A stretch of DNA of 9,528 bases from Methylobacterium sp. (GTDB lineage Bacteria; Pseudomonadota; Alphaproteobacteria; Rhizobiales; Beijerinckiaceae), in the NCBI GenBank assembly GCA_020252865.1, contig JADCCH010000307.1, forward strand, positions 1-9,528, read 5' to 3'. Made by a program: the position numbers and the translations under genes. The stretch's first letter is position 1. The number at the start of each line of letters is the position of its first letter. Positions 1 through 6,326 of this stretch are shown here, in pieces. A model generated the notes under the pieces. That model saw nothing but the letters and a program-made list of their open reading frames with translations. It was not told the origin of the DNA and searched no databases.

Positions 1-746
1 GTCACGCCGGGCAACTGCGTTTTGAGTGGCTCGCGCCAGCGCGCCTCGTAGCGAGCCAGATCCTCGCGCGCCACCGGCGAACCGGCGCGTTCAAGATCGA
101 CCGCTATTTCCCGCGCGATGTCGCCCTTGTAGAAATCCGCAAGACCGGCATGGCCCAGTTGCTCGAATACGCCCGCCAGTTGCGGCTGCTTGCGCAGCGA
201 GCCTGCCTCCGGTTGCTTGCCCCCCTTGCCCAGGAAATGCTGCGCGAAGCCCGGCACTGCGAGGATCGCCTCACGCTCCTTCACGATATAGCGCCCCTCG
301 GACTGGCTGACGGGCACGCCGTCGCGGGCCAGTGTCTCGGCCTGCGCCACGAGGTCCTTCAAGGGCATCTTGCCGCCAAGCGCCTTGGAGAGTTCCAGCG
401 CGAGCATCCAGCCGCCGATGGCTCCGGCCACGGTCAGCGCAGCATCCGGGCCGCGCACCGGCACGGCGTCATAGCCCTTGGCGCGATAGGCGGGGATGGT
501 GGCCTTGCTGCCCGCATAGCCGCAGGCCTCGATGGAGCGGACCTTTCCATCCGGCGTGCGGATGAGCCAGAATCCGTCACCGCCCATCGAGTTCATATGC
601 GGGTAGACGACCGCGATCGCGCCCGCCATCGCCACCATCGCCTCGATGGCATTGCCGCCAGCCGCGAGGATGCGTTGCCCGACCTCGGCGGCAAGCCGAT
701 GCGGTGCTGCGACAGCGGCATGGGCGAAGACAGGGGTCTCTTTCAT
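1..746 (-). CDS. ggt: Gamma-glutamyltransferase family protein, N-terminal part (runs off the left edge)
   Basis: The visible 248 residues match the large-subunit start of gamma-glutamyltransferases, Ntn-hydrolases that cleave or transfer the gamma-glutamyl group of glutathione and related compounds. Seen: AAGGNAIEAMVAMAGAIAVV at about residues 28-47, followed by the glycine-rich HMNSMGGDGFWLI segment, both typical of the family. The catalytic threonine where the precursor self-cleaves lies beyond the window, so activity cannot be judged. The start at 746 is firm: an in-frame TGA sits at 756-758, four codons upstream, and GAGGA precedes the ATG. There is no signal peptide, unlike periplasmic Ggt of enterobacteria, so this is probably a cytoplasmic, YwrD-like member whose substrate may not be glutathione. 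It diverges from the small membrane protein gene at 871 and has no obvious link to the zinc operon. Family assignment is confident; exact substrate is unknown. Confidence 0.88.
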   Translation of the reverse strand, partial: MKETPVFAHAAVAAPHRLAAEVGQRILAAGGNAIEAMVAMAGAIAVVYPHMNSMGGDGFWLIRTPDGKVRSIEACGYAGSKATIPAYRAKGYDAVPVRGPDAALTVAGAIGGWMLALELSKALGGKMPLKDLVAQAETLARDGVPVSQSEGRYIVKEREAILAVPGFAQHFLGKGGKQPEAGSLRKQPQLAGVFEQLGHAGLADFYKGDIAREIAVDLERAGSPVAREDLARYEARWREPLKTQLPGV

Positions 747-870
747 GAAGGGTCCTCATTCGGCGGGTTCGGCAAACAGGGATTGCGGCTCGACAGTTGC
801 AAGCGGAGCCGTGATCCGATAGCTCGAAATCGGGCCTCGCGCGAAGGCTGATCCAGGGAACGAGGATAGA

Positions 871-1104
871 ATGGCCGAAAAGCGTTTCAATCGCTCCAAT
901 GCGCTCGCGGTGATTTGCGCGGCCATTCTCGTCGGCACGGAAATCCTGGCCGCCGCCCTGGCGCTGGGCTGGGCGCTGGGCGGATTGATGGGCTGGGGCC
1001 AGGAAGTGACCTACGGGCTCATCGGCCTCTCGCTCGCGGGCGGTGTGTATCTCACGGCGGTCTTCGTCCGCAACGCGATGAAGGCCGAGCCTTTCTACGA
1101 ATAA
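871..1104 (+). CDS. Small membrane protein with two predicted helices, function unknown
   Basis: This 77-residue product is not one I can name. It has a short basic N-terminus (MAEKRFNRSN), a hydrophobic segment at about residues 12-40, a short linker containing GWGQE, and a second hydrophobic segment at about 46-67, ending in the charged tail RNAMKAEPFYE. That fits a two-helix inner-membrane hairpin. The start is supported by GAGGA about 6 bases upstream of the ATG; codon use resembles the neighbours. It diverges from the gamma-glutamyltransferase gene and ends before a small inverted repeat, so it is probably its own transcription unit rather than part of the zinc operon that starts 69 bases further on. 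No metal-binding residues are visible. It may be a conserved hypothetical of related bacteria; I infer no function. Confidence 0.72.
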   Translation: MAEKRFNRSNALAVICAAILVGTEILAAALALGWALGGLMGWGQEVTYGLIGLSLAGGVYLTAVFVRNAMKAEPFYE

Positions 1105-1105
1105 A

Positions 1106-1120
1106 CCGCCTTCAAGGCGG
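1106..1120 (+). terminator. Short hairpin after the small membrane protein gene
   Basis: CCGCCTT-C-AAGGCGG forms a perfect short GC-rich inverted repeat (realistically 6 bp with a 3-base loop) starting 2 bases after the stop codon. No T run follows, so intrinsic termination would be weak. It may protect the 3' end or separate this gene from the zinc operon promoter just downstream. Confidence 0.4.
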
Positions 1121-1137
1121 CTGACGTGGGTCGGCCC

Positions 1138-1166
1138 TTGCGGAGCGGGGCATGTAACATTATAAC
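1138..1166 (+). promoter_or_regulatory. Candidate sigma-70 type promoter of the zinc operon
   Basis: TTGCGG (1138-1143) is followed by exactly 17 bases and then TATAAC (1161-1166), a 5-of-6 match to the -10 consensus. Starting 7 bases after the -10 box puts the first transcribed base at 1173, which is the A of the ATG of the His-rich gene. This would give a leaderless message, consistent with the lack of any Shine-Dalgarno sequence there. The -35 box matches only its first three bases, so the call is moderate. The -10 box lies inside the Zur-like palindrome, the geometry expected for repression. Confidence 0.55.
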
Positions 1167-1167
1167 A
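1153..1167 (+). promoter_or_regulatory. Zur-like operator in front of the zinc operon
   Basis: TGTAACATTATAACA resembles the proteobacterial Zur site of form TGTTATA-N-TATAACA. The right half is perfect and the left half differs at two positions; against its own reverse complement 10 of 14 non-central bases agree. It covers the candidate -10 box, so zinc-loaded Zur would block RNA polymerase and the operon would be expressed in zinc scarcity. The zur gene itself is not in the window. The position directly ahead of znuCBA makes the call stronger than the motif score alone. Confidence 0.68.
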
Positions 1168-1172
1168 AGTTG

Positions 1173-1493
1173 ATGTTGACCACGCCCTCTTCGTCTGTCC
1201 CGCATCGCCACGCGCCGGACCATCATCACGGCAGTGGGCATGATCATGTCGCCGTCGGGCACGGCCATGCCCCCCATGGTCATACCCCCCATGGTCATGG
1301 AGAGCATGATCATCACGGACATGCGCATGGCCATGATCATGCCCATGATCGTGCCCATGCCGAGCCGCGCCTGCGGAAGATGCGACCGGCGCGCATCCGC
1401 TCGCTGATGGCCCTGTCTGCCGTTCAGCGACTGCTGCTCGTGCTGCCGATCCTCGGCGGGCTCTGGCTCGCGACCTATTGGGCGATGCGCTGA
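1173..1493 (+). CDS. His-rich single-pass membrane protein, first gene of the zinc operon
   Basis: The 106-residue product has 22 histidines between residues 11 and 62, mostly as HGH, HDH and HAH, then a basic stretch (R66, R68, K69, R71, R74, R76) and one hydrophobic segment at about 86-103 ending almost at the C-terminus. By the positive-inside rule the His-rich part would face the cytoplasm, anchored by a C-terminal helix. It has no signal peptide and no cation-diffusion or ABC domain. The gene follows the Zur-like site and its stop overlaps the znuC start as TGATG, so it is translationally coupled to the transporter. Inference: it binds zinc next to ZnuBC, as buffer, store or acceptor. 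I know no characterised family for it. ATG 1173 is preferred because it coincides with the predicted transcription start; a TTG at 1170 lies just upstream. No ribosome binding site is visible. Codon use and the long frame support a real gene. Confidence 0.78.
   Translation: MLTTPSSSVPHRHAPDHHHGSGHDHVAVGHGHAPHGHTPHGHGEHDHHGHAHGHDHAHDRAHAEPRLRKMRPARIRSLMALSAVQRLLLVLPILGGLWLATYWAMR
1269..1299 (+). repeat. 15-bp tandem repeat inside the His-rich coding region
   Basis: The unit CCCCCCATGGTCATA occurs twice in a row (1270-1284 and 1285-1299, the second copy differing in its last base). It encodes PHGHT then PHGHG. Being a multiple of three, gain or loss of a unit would change the number of His pairs without a frameshift. 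The runs of six C could also slip. Confidence 0.7.
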
Positions 1494-2227
1494 TGTCGAA
1501 AACCGATCTCAACTTTCGCGATCTCACGCTCGGCTATGACCGCCACCCCGCGGTGCATCACCTTGATGGCACGGTGAAGGCCGGCAGCCTGCTCGCCGTC
1601 GTGGGCCCGAATGGCGGCGGGAAATCCACTTTGCTGAAGGGGATTGCCGGGCAGATCGCGCCGTTGGGTGGTTCCATTGCCAATGGTTTTCCCGCGCTCG
1701 CCTACATGCCGCAGATCGGCGATCTCAGCCGTGACTTCCCCGTGAGCGTCTTTGATCTCGCATTGACGGGCCTGTGCAGCCGGCGCGGCCTTTTTGGACG
1801 GATTTCGCGCTCGGATCGCGACCGCACCTATGAGGCGATCGCCCGTGTCGGCCTCGATGGCTTCGAGGACCGCTCCATCCGCACGCTCTCGGGCGGGCAA
1901 TTGCAGCGCCTGCTTTTCGCCCGCCTGATGCTGCAGGATGCGCCCGTGATCCTGCTCGACGAGCCCTTCGCGGCCATCGACGAGCGCACCATTGCCGATC
2001 TACTCGTGATCATCGAGACCTGGCACCGGGAGGGCCGCACCATCCTCTGCGTGCTGCATGATCTTGAAGTGGTGCGCCAGCATTTCCCCGAAAGCCTGCT
2101 GATCGCGCGGGAACTCATCGCCTGGGGGCCGACCGCCACGGTGCTGACCGACGCCAATCTCTCTCGCGCGCGCTCGATGTCCGAAGCCTTCGACCGCGAG
2201 GCGGCCTTGTGCGAGCGTGCCGCGTGA
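1493..2227 (+). CDS. znuC: Zinc ABC transporter ATP-binding protein ZnuC
   Basis: This 244-residue protein is the ATPase that powers high-affinity zinc import together with ZnuB and ZnuA at the inner membrane. Visible motifs are Walker A GPNGGGKS (38-45), the Q-loop glutamine at about 74 in YMPQ, the ABC signature LSGGQ (132-136), Walker B VILLDEP (152-158) and the switch histidine in VLHD (about 189). The length and the YMPQIGDLSRDFPVSVFDL segment fit metal-type ABC ATPases. It lacks the His-rich C-terminal tail that some ZnuC proteins carry. The start at 1493 overlaps the stop of the His-rich gene (TGATG), and its own stop overlaps the znuB start in the same way, so synthesis is probably coupled. 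Manganese or iron importers share the fold; zinc is favoured by the Zur-like site, the His-rich proteins and the COG0523 GTPase in the operon. Confidence 0.93.
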   Translation: MSKTDLNFRDLTLGYDRHPAVHHLDGTVKAGSLLAVVGPNGGGKSTLLKGIAGQIAPLGGSIANGFPALAYMPQIGDLSRDFPVSVFDLALTGLCSRRGLFGRISRSDRDRTYEAIARVGLDGFEDRSIRTLSGGQLQRLLFARLMLQDAPVILLDEPFAAIDERTIADLLVIIETWHREGRTILCVLHDLEVVRQHFPESLLIARELIAWGPTATVLTDANLSRARSMSEAFDREAALCERAA

Positions 2228-3096
2228 TGCTCCTTTACGATCTGCTTATCGGGCCCTTCATTGAGTTTCCATCCATGCGCCGCGCGCTGGTGGGGGGGCT
2301 CGCCGTCTCGCTCGGCGCTGCACCCATCGGGCTGTTCCTGATGCTCCGCCGCATGAGCCTGATCGGCGATGCCATGGCCCATGCCATCCTGCCCGGCGCG
2401 GCTCTGGGGTTCCTGATCGGCGGACTCTCGCTCGGCGCGATGACCATCGGCGGCCTCGTCGCGGGTTTCTCGGTGGCCTTGCTGGCCGGCGCGATCTCCC
2501 GAGCGACCCTCGTGAAGGAGGATATGGCTCTCGCCGCCTTCTATCTCCTGTCGCTCGCGACCGGCGTGCTGATCCTCGCCGGCGCGAAGGCGAATGTGGA
2601 CGTCCTCAGCCTGCTCTTCGGTTCGATTCTCGCGCTGGATGATTCCACCTTGCTGCTCATTATCAGCGTCGCAAGTCTCACGATGGTGGCCTTGGCCCTG
2701 GGCTATCGCGGCCTCGTTCTCGAATGCCTCGATCCTGGCTTTGCAGCCGGTGTAAGCCGGCACGGTGCCCTCTTCCATCTCGGTTTCCTGGCGCTCGTCG
2801 TGCTGAACCTCGTCGCCGGCTTCCATGCGCTGGGCACCCTGCTGGTGGTGGGCATCATGATGCTGCCCGCCGGCACGGCACGGCTTTGGAGCGACGACAT
2901 CACGGCCATGCTGGCCATCGCGGTGCTGGCCGCGATGTTCGCGAACCTCGTGGGCCTGCTGGTCTCCTATCACCTGGGCCTCGCCTCGGGCCCGGCCATC
3001 ATTCTCGTCGCGGGGCTCTCCTATATCGCCTCGCTGATCGTGGCACCGCTCGGCCTGTTGCGCCGATGGATGCCGCGCCGCCATCTCGAAGCCTGA
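2227..3096 (+). CDS. znuB: Zinc ABC transporter permease ZnuB
   Basis: This 289-residue, highly hydrophobic protein belongs to the ABC-3 permease family and forms the membrane channel of the zinc importer. About eight or more hydrophobic segments are visible. The family-typical region RRMSLIGDAMAHAILPGAAL at about residues 41-60 includes the stretch that contacts the ATPase; later segments include HALGTLLVVGIMMLPAGTA at about 200-218 and a C-terminal LIVAPLGLLRR end. The start at 2227 is chosen because it overlaps the znuC stop (TGATG), gives an N-terminus of usual length, and avoids an unsupported upstream start at 2209. It is followed after 24 bases by znuA. Length and composition are normal for the family. 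Confidence 0.93.
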   Translation: MLLYDLLIGPFIEFPSMRRALVGGLAVSLGAAPIGLFLMLRRMSLIGDAMAHAILPGAALGFLIGGLSLGAMTIGGLVAGFSVALLAGAISRATLVKEDMALAAFYLLSLATGVLILAGAKANVDVLSLLFGSILALDDSTLLLIISVASLTMVALALGYRGLVLECLDPGFAAGVSRHGALFHLGFLALVVLNLVAGFHALGTLLVVGIMMLPAGTARLWSDDITAMLAIAVLAAMFANLVGLLVSYHLGLASGPAIILVAGLSYIASLIVAPLGLLRRWMPRRHLEA

Positions 3097-3120
3097 GAAT
3101 TCACGAAAGGAATATTCGCC

Positions 3121-4098
3121 ATGTTCTGCACCGATGATATGAAACAAAATAACATTCATATCTCGCGCCGCCTCGCCCTGGGGCTGATGCTGGCCGGGGC
3201 TATGATGCCCGGCCTCGCCCTGGCGCAGGCGCAGAAGCCGGTTCAGGTCGTGGCGTCTTTCTCCATCCTTGCCGATCTCGCGAAGCAGGTGGGCGGCGAT
3301 CGCGCGAATGTCGTGAGCCTCGTGGGCCCCAACGCCGATACGCATGTCTACCGCGCGACCCCGCAGGATGCGAAGATCGTCAAGGGAGCCGATCTGCTGA
3401 TCGTCAACGGGCTCGGTTTTGATCGCTTCATGCCCCGGCTCGTGAAATCCTCCGGCTCGAAGGCGCGCGTCGTGACCGCCAGCAACGGACTGAACCCACT
3501 CGAAAAGCCCGAATCCGGCGGGCATGATCACGGGCATGGCCACGCGCATGGCCATGCGCATGACCATGGCAAGCATGATCCGCATGCCTGGCAATCGATC
3601 GATGCCGTGAAGATCTATGTCGGCAATATTCGCGACGGCCTCATCGCCGCGGACAAGGAAGGGGAGGCGGTCTTCCGGGCCAATGCCGAGAAATACCTCG
3701 CCGAACTCGACAAGGCGAAAACCGAGATCGCCGGTCTGCTGGCATCCATACCCAAGGATAATCGCCTGGGCATCGTGAACCACGATTCGTTCCGGTATTT
3801 CACGCGCGATTTCGGCATCCGCATCGAGGGTGCGCGCGGTCTTTCCACTGAAGCGGAACCATCCGCGCAGGATATCGCGCGCATCGTCAGGGCGGCGCGC
3901 GAGCGCAAGGCGAAAGCTGTTTTCCTCGAGAACGTGGCCGATCCGCGCATTGCCGAACAACTTGCGAAGGAAACCGGCGCACGCCTCGGCGGCACGCTCT
4001 ATTCCGATGCCCTGACGGACGAGAAGGGCCCCGCCCCGACCTATCTCGCGCTGATCCGCCACAACGCGAAGACGATCGCCGAGGCGCTGAGGGACTAA
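3121..4098 (+). CDS. znuA: Zinc ABC transporter substrate-binding protein ZnuA
   Basis: This 325-residue protein captures zinc in the periplasm and hands it to ZnuB. It belongs to the cluster A-I (TroA/ZnuA) binding proteins. A signal peptide covers about residues 1-37, with basic ISRR, a hydrophobic core, and probable cleavage after LALAQA. Likely zinc ligands are H75 (DTHVY), H155 (DPHAW), H221 (NHDSF) and D296 (YSDAL). A His-rich loop at about 135-152, typical of zinc rather than manganese binders, precedes the second ligand. AAAGGAA about 8 bases upstream supports the ATG at 3121. An in-frame ATG at 3139 would give a more usual signal peptide beginning MKQNN but has no clear ribosome binding site. 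The SRR motif recalls twin-arginine signals, but the positions after it do not fit well, so Sec export is the default. Confidence 0.93.
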   Translation: MFCTDDMKQNNIHISRRLALGLMLAGAMMPGLALAQAQKPVQVVASFSILADLAKQVGGDRANVVSLVGPNADTHVYRATPQDAKIVKGADLLIVNGLGFDRFMPRLVKSSGSKARVVTASNGLNPLEKPESGGHDHGHGHAHGHAHDHGKHDPHAWQSIDAVKIYVGNIRDGLIAADKEGEAVFRANAEKYLAELDKAKTEIAGLLASIPKDNRLGIVNHDSFRYFTRDFGIRIEGARGLSTEAEPSAQDIARIVRAARERKAKAVFLENVADPRIAEQLAKETGARLGGTLYSDALTDEKGPAPTYLALIRHNAKTIAEALRD

Positions 4099-4121
4099 CC
4101 TAAACGGGGCCTCGCCGGCGC

Positions 4122-4150
4122 TTGCATCGCGCTGGTCCGGGGCCCATATG
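4122..4150 (+). promoter_or_regulatory. Possible weak secondary promoter ahead of the GTPase gene
   Basis: TTGCAT (4122-4127), 17 bases, then CATATG (4145-4150) lies in the 108-bp gap between znuA and the GTPase gene. Each box matches consensus at only about three positions. No Zur-like palindrome is seen in this gap, so any transcription from here would be zinc-independent. This is speculative. Confidence 0.2.
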
Positions 4151-4165
4151 GCTGACATTCCCGCA

Positions 4166-4182
4166 CGGGGCCTTGAACCCCG
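4166..4182 (+). other. Small hairpin between znuA and the GTPase gene
   Basis: CGGGG (4166-4170) and CCCCG (4178-4182) can pair around a 7-base loop. No T run follows. It could be a processing or mRNA-stability element that sets different levels of the transporter and chaperone parts of the operon, or it may be chance in GC-rich DNA. Confidence 0.25.
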
Positions 4183-4206
4183 ACGCGCCGAGAAGGACCA
4201 TTCCCG

Positions 4207-5313
4207 ATGACTGAACCCGCCTCCGACCAGATCCCCGTCGAGAAAATCCCCGTGACTGTGCTCACCGGCTATCTCGGCGCGGGCAAGACGACACTTCTCA
4301 ACCGCATTCTCACCGAACCGCATGGCAAGAAATTCGCCGTCATCGTCAATGAGTTCGGCGAGATCGGAATCGACAACGACCTCGTGGTCGGGGCCGATGA
4401 GGAAGTCTTCGAGATGAATAACGGGTGCATCTGCTGCACCGTGCGCGGCGATCTCATCCGCATCATCGAGGGGCTGATGAAGCGCAAGGGCCGCTTCGAT
4501 GCCATTCTCGTGGAAACCACCGGCCTTGCCGACCCTGCCCCGGTAGCGCAGACCTTCTTCGTCGATCAGGATGTCGGTGCCAGGACCCGCCTTGATGCAG
4601 TGGTCACCGTGGCCGATGCGAAGTGGCTCAAGGATCGCCTGAAGGACGCGCCGGAAGCGAAGAACCAGATCGCCTTCGCGGATGTCATCCTGCTCAACAA
4701 GACCGATCTCGTCACGCCGGCGGAGCTGCGCGAGGTGGAAGCCCGCATCCGCGGCATCAACCCCTACGCGGTGCTCCACCGCACGCAGAAATGCGCCGTG
4801 CCGCTTGATGCGGTGCTGAACCGGGGCGCCTTCGATCTCGAGCGCATTCTCGAAATAGAGCCCGCCTTCCTCGAGGCGGATGACCATGATCATCCCCATC
4901 ATCACGACCATGACCATGAATGCGGCCCGGGCTGCACGCATGATCATCACCACCACGAGCATCACCACCATGATCATGATCACCACCATCATCGCGGGTT
5001 GAAGCACTATCACGATGAGGACATGCAATCGGTATCGGTCGCCATCGAGGGCGATGTCGATCCCGAGAAGTTCATGCCGTGGATCAATGATCTCGTGCAG
5101 GTCGAGGGGCCGAACATCCTCCGCTCCAAGGGCATTCTCGCCTTCAGGAAGGAGCCGAAGCGCTTCGTCTTCCAGGGCGTGCACATGATCCTCGACGGCG
5201 ACCTGCAACGTGACTGGCGGCCGGACGAGAAACGCGTCAGTCGCATCGTGTTCATCGGACGCAACCTCAAGGAAGACGAGCTCAAAAAGGGCTTCCTCGC
5301 CTGCGCGGCCTGA
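4207..5313 (+). CDS. zigA: COG0523 (CobW/ZNG1-type) GTPase, putative zinc metallochaperone
   Basis: This 368-residue protein belongs to the G3E GTPases that load metals into client proteins. Seen: P-loop GYLGAGKTT (21-29), the metal-binding CICC motif in [10 protein letters not shown] (residues 74-77), ETTG (103-106), base-recognition NKTD (164-167), a His-rich insert at about 226-270 with some 23 histidines plus C239 and C243, and a CobW C-terminal domain at about 275-360. The insert is much longer and denser than in many relatives. Family knowledge: Zur-controlled members (ZigA, YciC, eukaryotic ZNG1) act in zinc starvation; other members serve cobalamin or nitrile hydratase. The position downstream of znuCBA favours zinc. 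AGAAGGA 9 bases upstream supports the ATG at 4207. The gap from znuA is 108 bp; the WD40 gene follows after 14 bp. The symbol is by analogy with ZigA, not by proven orthology. Confidence 0.88.
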   Translation: MTEPASDQIPVEKIPVTVLTGYLGAGKTTLLNRILTEPHGKKFAVIVNEFGEIGIDNDLVVGADEEVFEMNNGCICCTVRGDLIRIIEGLMKRKGRFDAILVETTGLADPAPVAQTFFVDQDVGARTRLDAVVTVADAKWLKDRLKDAPEAKNQIAFADVILLNKTDLVTPAELREVEARIRGINPYAVLHRTQKCAVPLDAVLNRGAFDLERILEIEPAFLEADDHDHPHHHDHDHECGPGCTHDHHHHEHHHHDHDHHHHRGLKHYHDEDMQSVSVAIEGDVDPEKFMPWINDLVQVEGPNILRSKGILAFRKEPKRFVFQGVHMILDGDLQRDWRPDEKRVSRIVFIGRNLKEDELKKGFLACAA

Positions 5314-5327
5314 GGCAGGAACGGGGC

Positions 5328-6314
5328 ATGATCCAGCCTGCCTCCTCCCTCACCGATCGCGTGCAATCGCTCGCCTTCGATGCCCATATTCTCGCTGCCA
5401 GCTTTGTGGGCGGCGAGATCGTGGTTGTCACAACCGAGGGCGCGATCCAGATCGGTCGTGAAGCGCCGGCCTTGCGGCCGCATGCCGATGCTATCCTCGT
5501 TGCAAAGATCGCGGGCGACCGCATTGTCACAGGCGGCGATGATGGCCGCGTCTTCGAGTGCCGGCCCGGCGAGGCGCCGAAGCTCCTCGGCGAGGGCAAG
5601 GGTTGGGTGGATGCGCTGGCGCTCGGCCCGGATGGCGCGACCGCCTGGAGCATCGGCCGGCAGGCCTGCACGCGGGATGGCAAGGGCCATGGGAAGAGCC
5701 TCACGCTCACCTCATCCGCGCGAGGCCTCGCCTTCTTCCCCAAGGGCTATCGGCTTGCGGTATCGCAGAACGGCTTCGTTGCGCTGTGGTTTCCGAACAT
5801 GGCGGCCGAGCCCGAGAAGCTCGAATGGAAGGGCTCGCATCTCGAATGCGAGGTCTCGCCGGATGGGCGCTTCGTGCTCACCTCGATGCAGGAAAACCAG
5901 CTTCATGGCTGGCGATTGGCCGACAAGGGCCACATGCGCATGTCGGGTTATCCCGCGAAAGTGCGCGACATGTGTTGGTCCCATGACGGGCTCTGGCTCG
6001 CGACCTCCGGCGCGGAGGCAGCCATCATCTGGCCCTTCGCAAAGGATGGGCCCATGGGCAAGCCGCCGCGCGAATGCGGAGCGCGCCCGGCCCGCGTCAC
6101 CCGGGTGGCCTTTCACCCCAAGGCACTCGTGCTGGCGATCGGTTATGCCGATGGCTGGGTGCTGCTCGTGCGCCTCACCGATGCCAGCGAGCTTCTGGTG
6201 CGGGCGGGCGGCGATGGCGCGCCGATCACTGCACTCGCCTGGGATCGGGATGGCCGCCGGCTGATCTTCGGCGCGGAATCGGGCGCTGCCGGCCTGCTCG
6301 ACCTGCCAGTGTGA
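5328..6314 (+). CDS. WD40-repeat-like beta-propeller protein of the zinc operon
   Basis: The 328-residue product has no signal peptide or membrane segment and is built of repeating beta-rich units. Recognisable WD40-type blade features are GDRIVTGGDDGRVFEC (about 63-78), VDALALGPDGATAWSIG (94-110), CEVSPDGRFVLTSMQ (174-188), VRDMCWSHDGLWLATSG (212-228), VTRVAFHPKALVLAIGYADG (257-276) and ITALAWDRDGRRLIFGAESG (300-319). Six or seven blades are plausible. Propellers of this kind are binding platforms without catalysis. AGGAACGGGG just before the ATG and the 14-bp distance from the GTPase gene indicate co-transcription; the next gene follows after 12 bp. Inference: it may hold the GTPase against a client protein or assist metal transfer. 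It has few cysteines and no His cluster, so it is unlikely to store zinc. I recall this gene next to COG0523 GTPases in related bacteria, but know no demonstrated function. Confidence 0.85.
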   Translation: MIQPASSLTDRVQSLAFDAHILAASFVGGEIVVVTTEGAIQIGREAPALRPHADAILVAKIAGDRIVTGGDDGRVFECRPGEAPKLLGEGKGWVDALALGPDGATAWSIGRQACTRDGKGHGKSLTLTSSARGLAFFPKGYRLAVSQNGFVALWFPNMAAEPEKLEWKGSHLECEVSPDGRFVLTSMQENQLHGWRLADKGHMRMSGYPAKVRDMCWSHDGLWLATSGAEAAIIWPFAKDGPMGKPPRECGARPARVTRVAFHPKALVLAIGYADGWVLLVRLTDASELLVRAGGDGAPITALAWDRDGRRLIFGAESGAAGLLDLPV

Positions 6315-6326
6315 GGACGGCGCAGC

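Noticed and set aside
150..851. A 233-codon plus-strand frame opposite the gamma-glutamyltransferase gene
   Set aside because: It is a shadow of a gene with clear family motifs on the other strand; the translation shows no domain.
756..938. A 60-codon minus-strand frame just upstream of and in frame with the gamma-glutamyltransferase gene
   Set aside because: It ends at a TGA four codons before the gamma-glutamyltransferase ATG and does not resemble a signal peptide or a family N-terminus; it overlaps the supported plus-strand gene at 871. A frameshifted or split gene is not supported.
1170..1172. TTG as an alternative start of the His-rich gene
   Set aside because: It lies directly before ATG 1173, only 3 bases after the predicted -10 box, and has no ribosome binding site. 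ATG 1173 matches the predicted transcription start.
1095..1358. A Met-rich 87-codon frame on the minus strand
   Set aside because: Its methionines are reverse reads of CAT histidine codons of the His-rich gene. It covers the Zur-like site and has no support of its own.
1173..1370. The dense CAT/ATG repeats considered as a DNA-level palindromic repeat array
   Set aside because: The repeats follow the codon pattern of a His-rich protein (CAT paired with GGN, GAT and GCN codons), and need no separate DNA-level explanation.
577..1527. A 316-codon minus-strand frame across 577-1527
   Set aside because: It crosses the promoter and Zur-like site, is antisense to two plus-strand genes, and its protein is Arg/His/Ala-rich low complexity.
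3139..3141. Second ATG of znuA as the true start
   Set aside because: It gives a tidy signal peptide but lacks a ribosome binding site, while 3121 has AAAGGAA at good spacing. Kept only as an alternative.
1828..5208. A 1126-codon open frame on the minus strand across znuB, znuA and most of the GTPase gene
   Set aside because: It is antisense to four well-supported genes. Its protein has low-complexity Met/Val/Ile runs where the His codons (CAT, CAC) are read in reverse, and no recognisable domain. GC-rich codon use keeps this frame open by chance.
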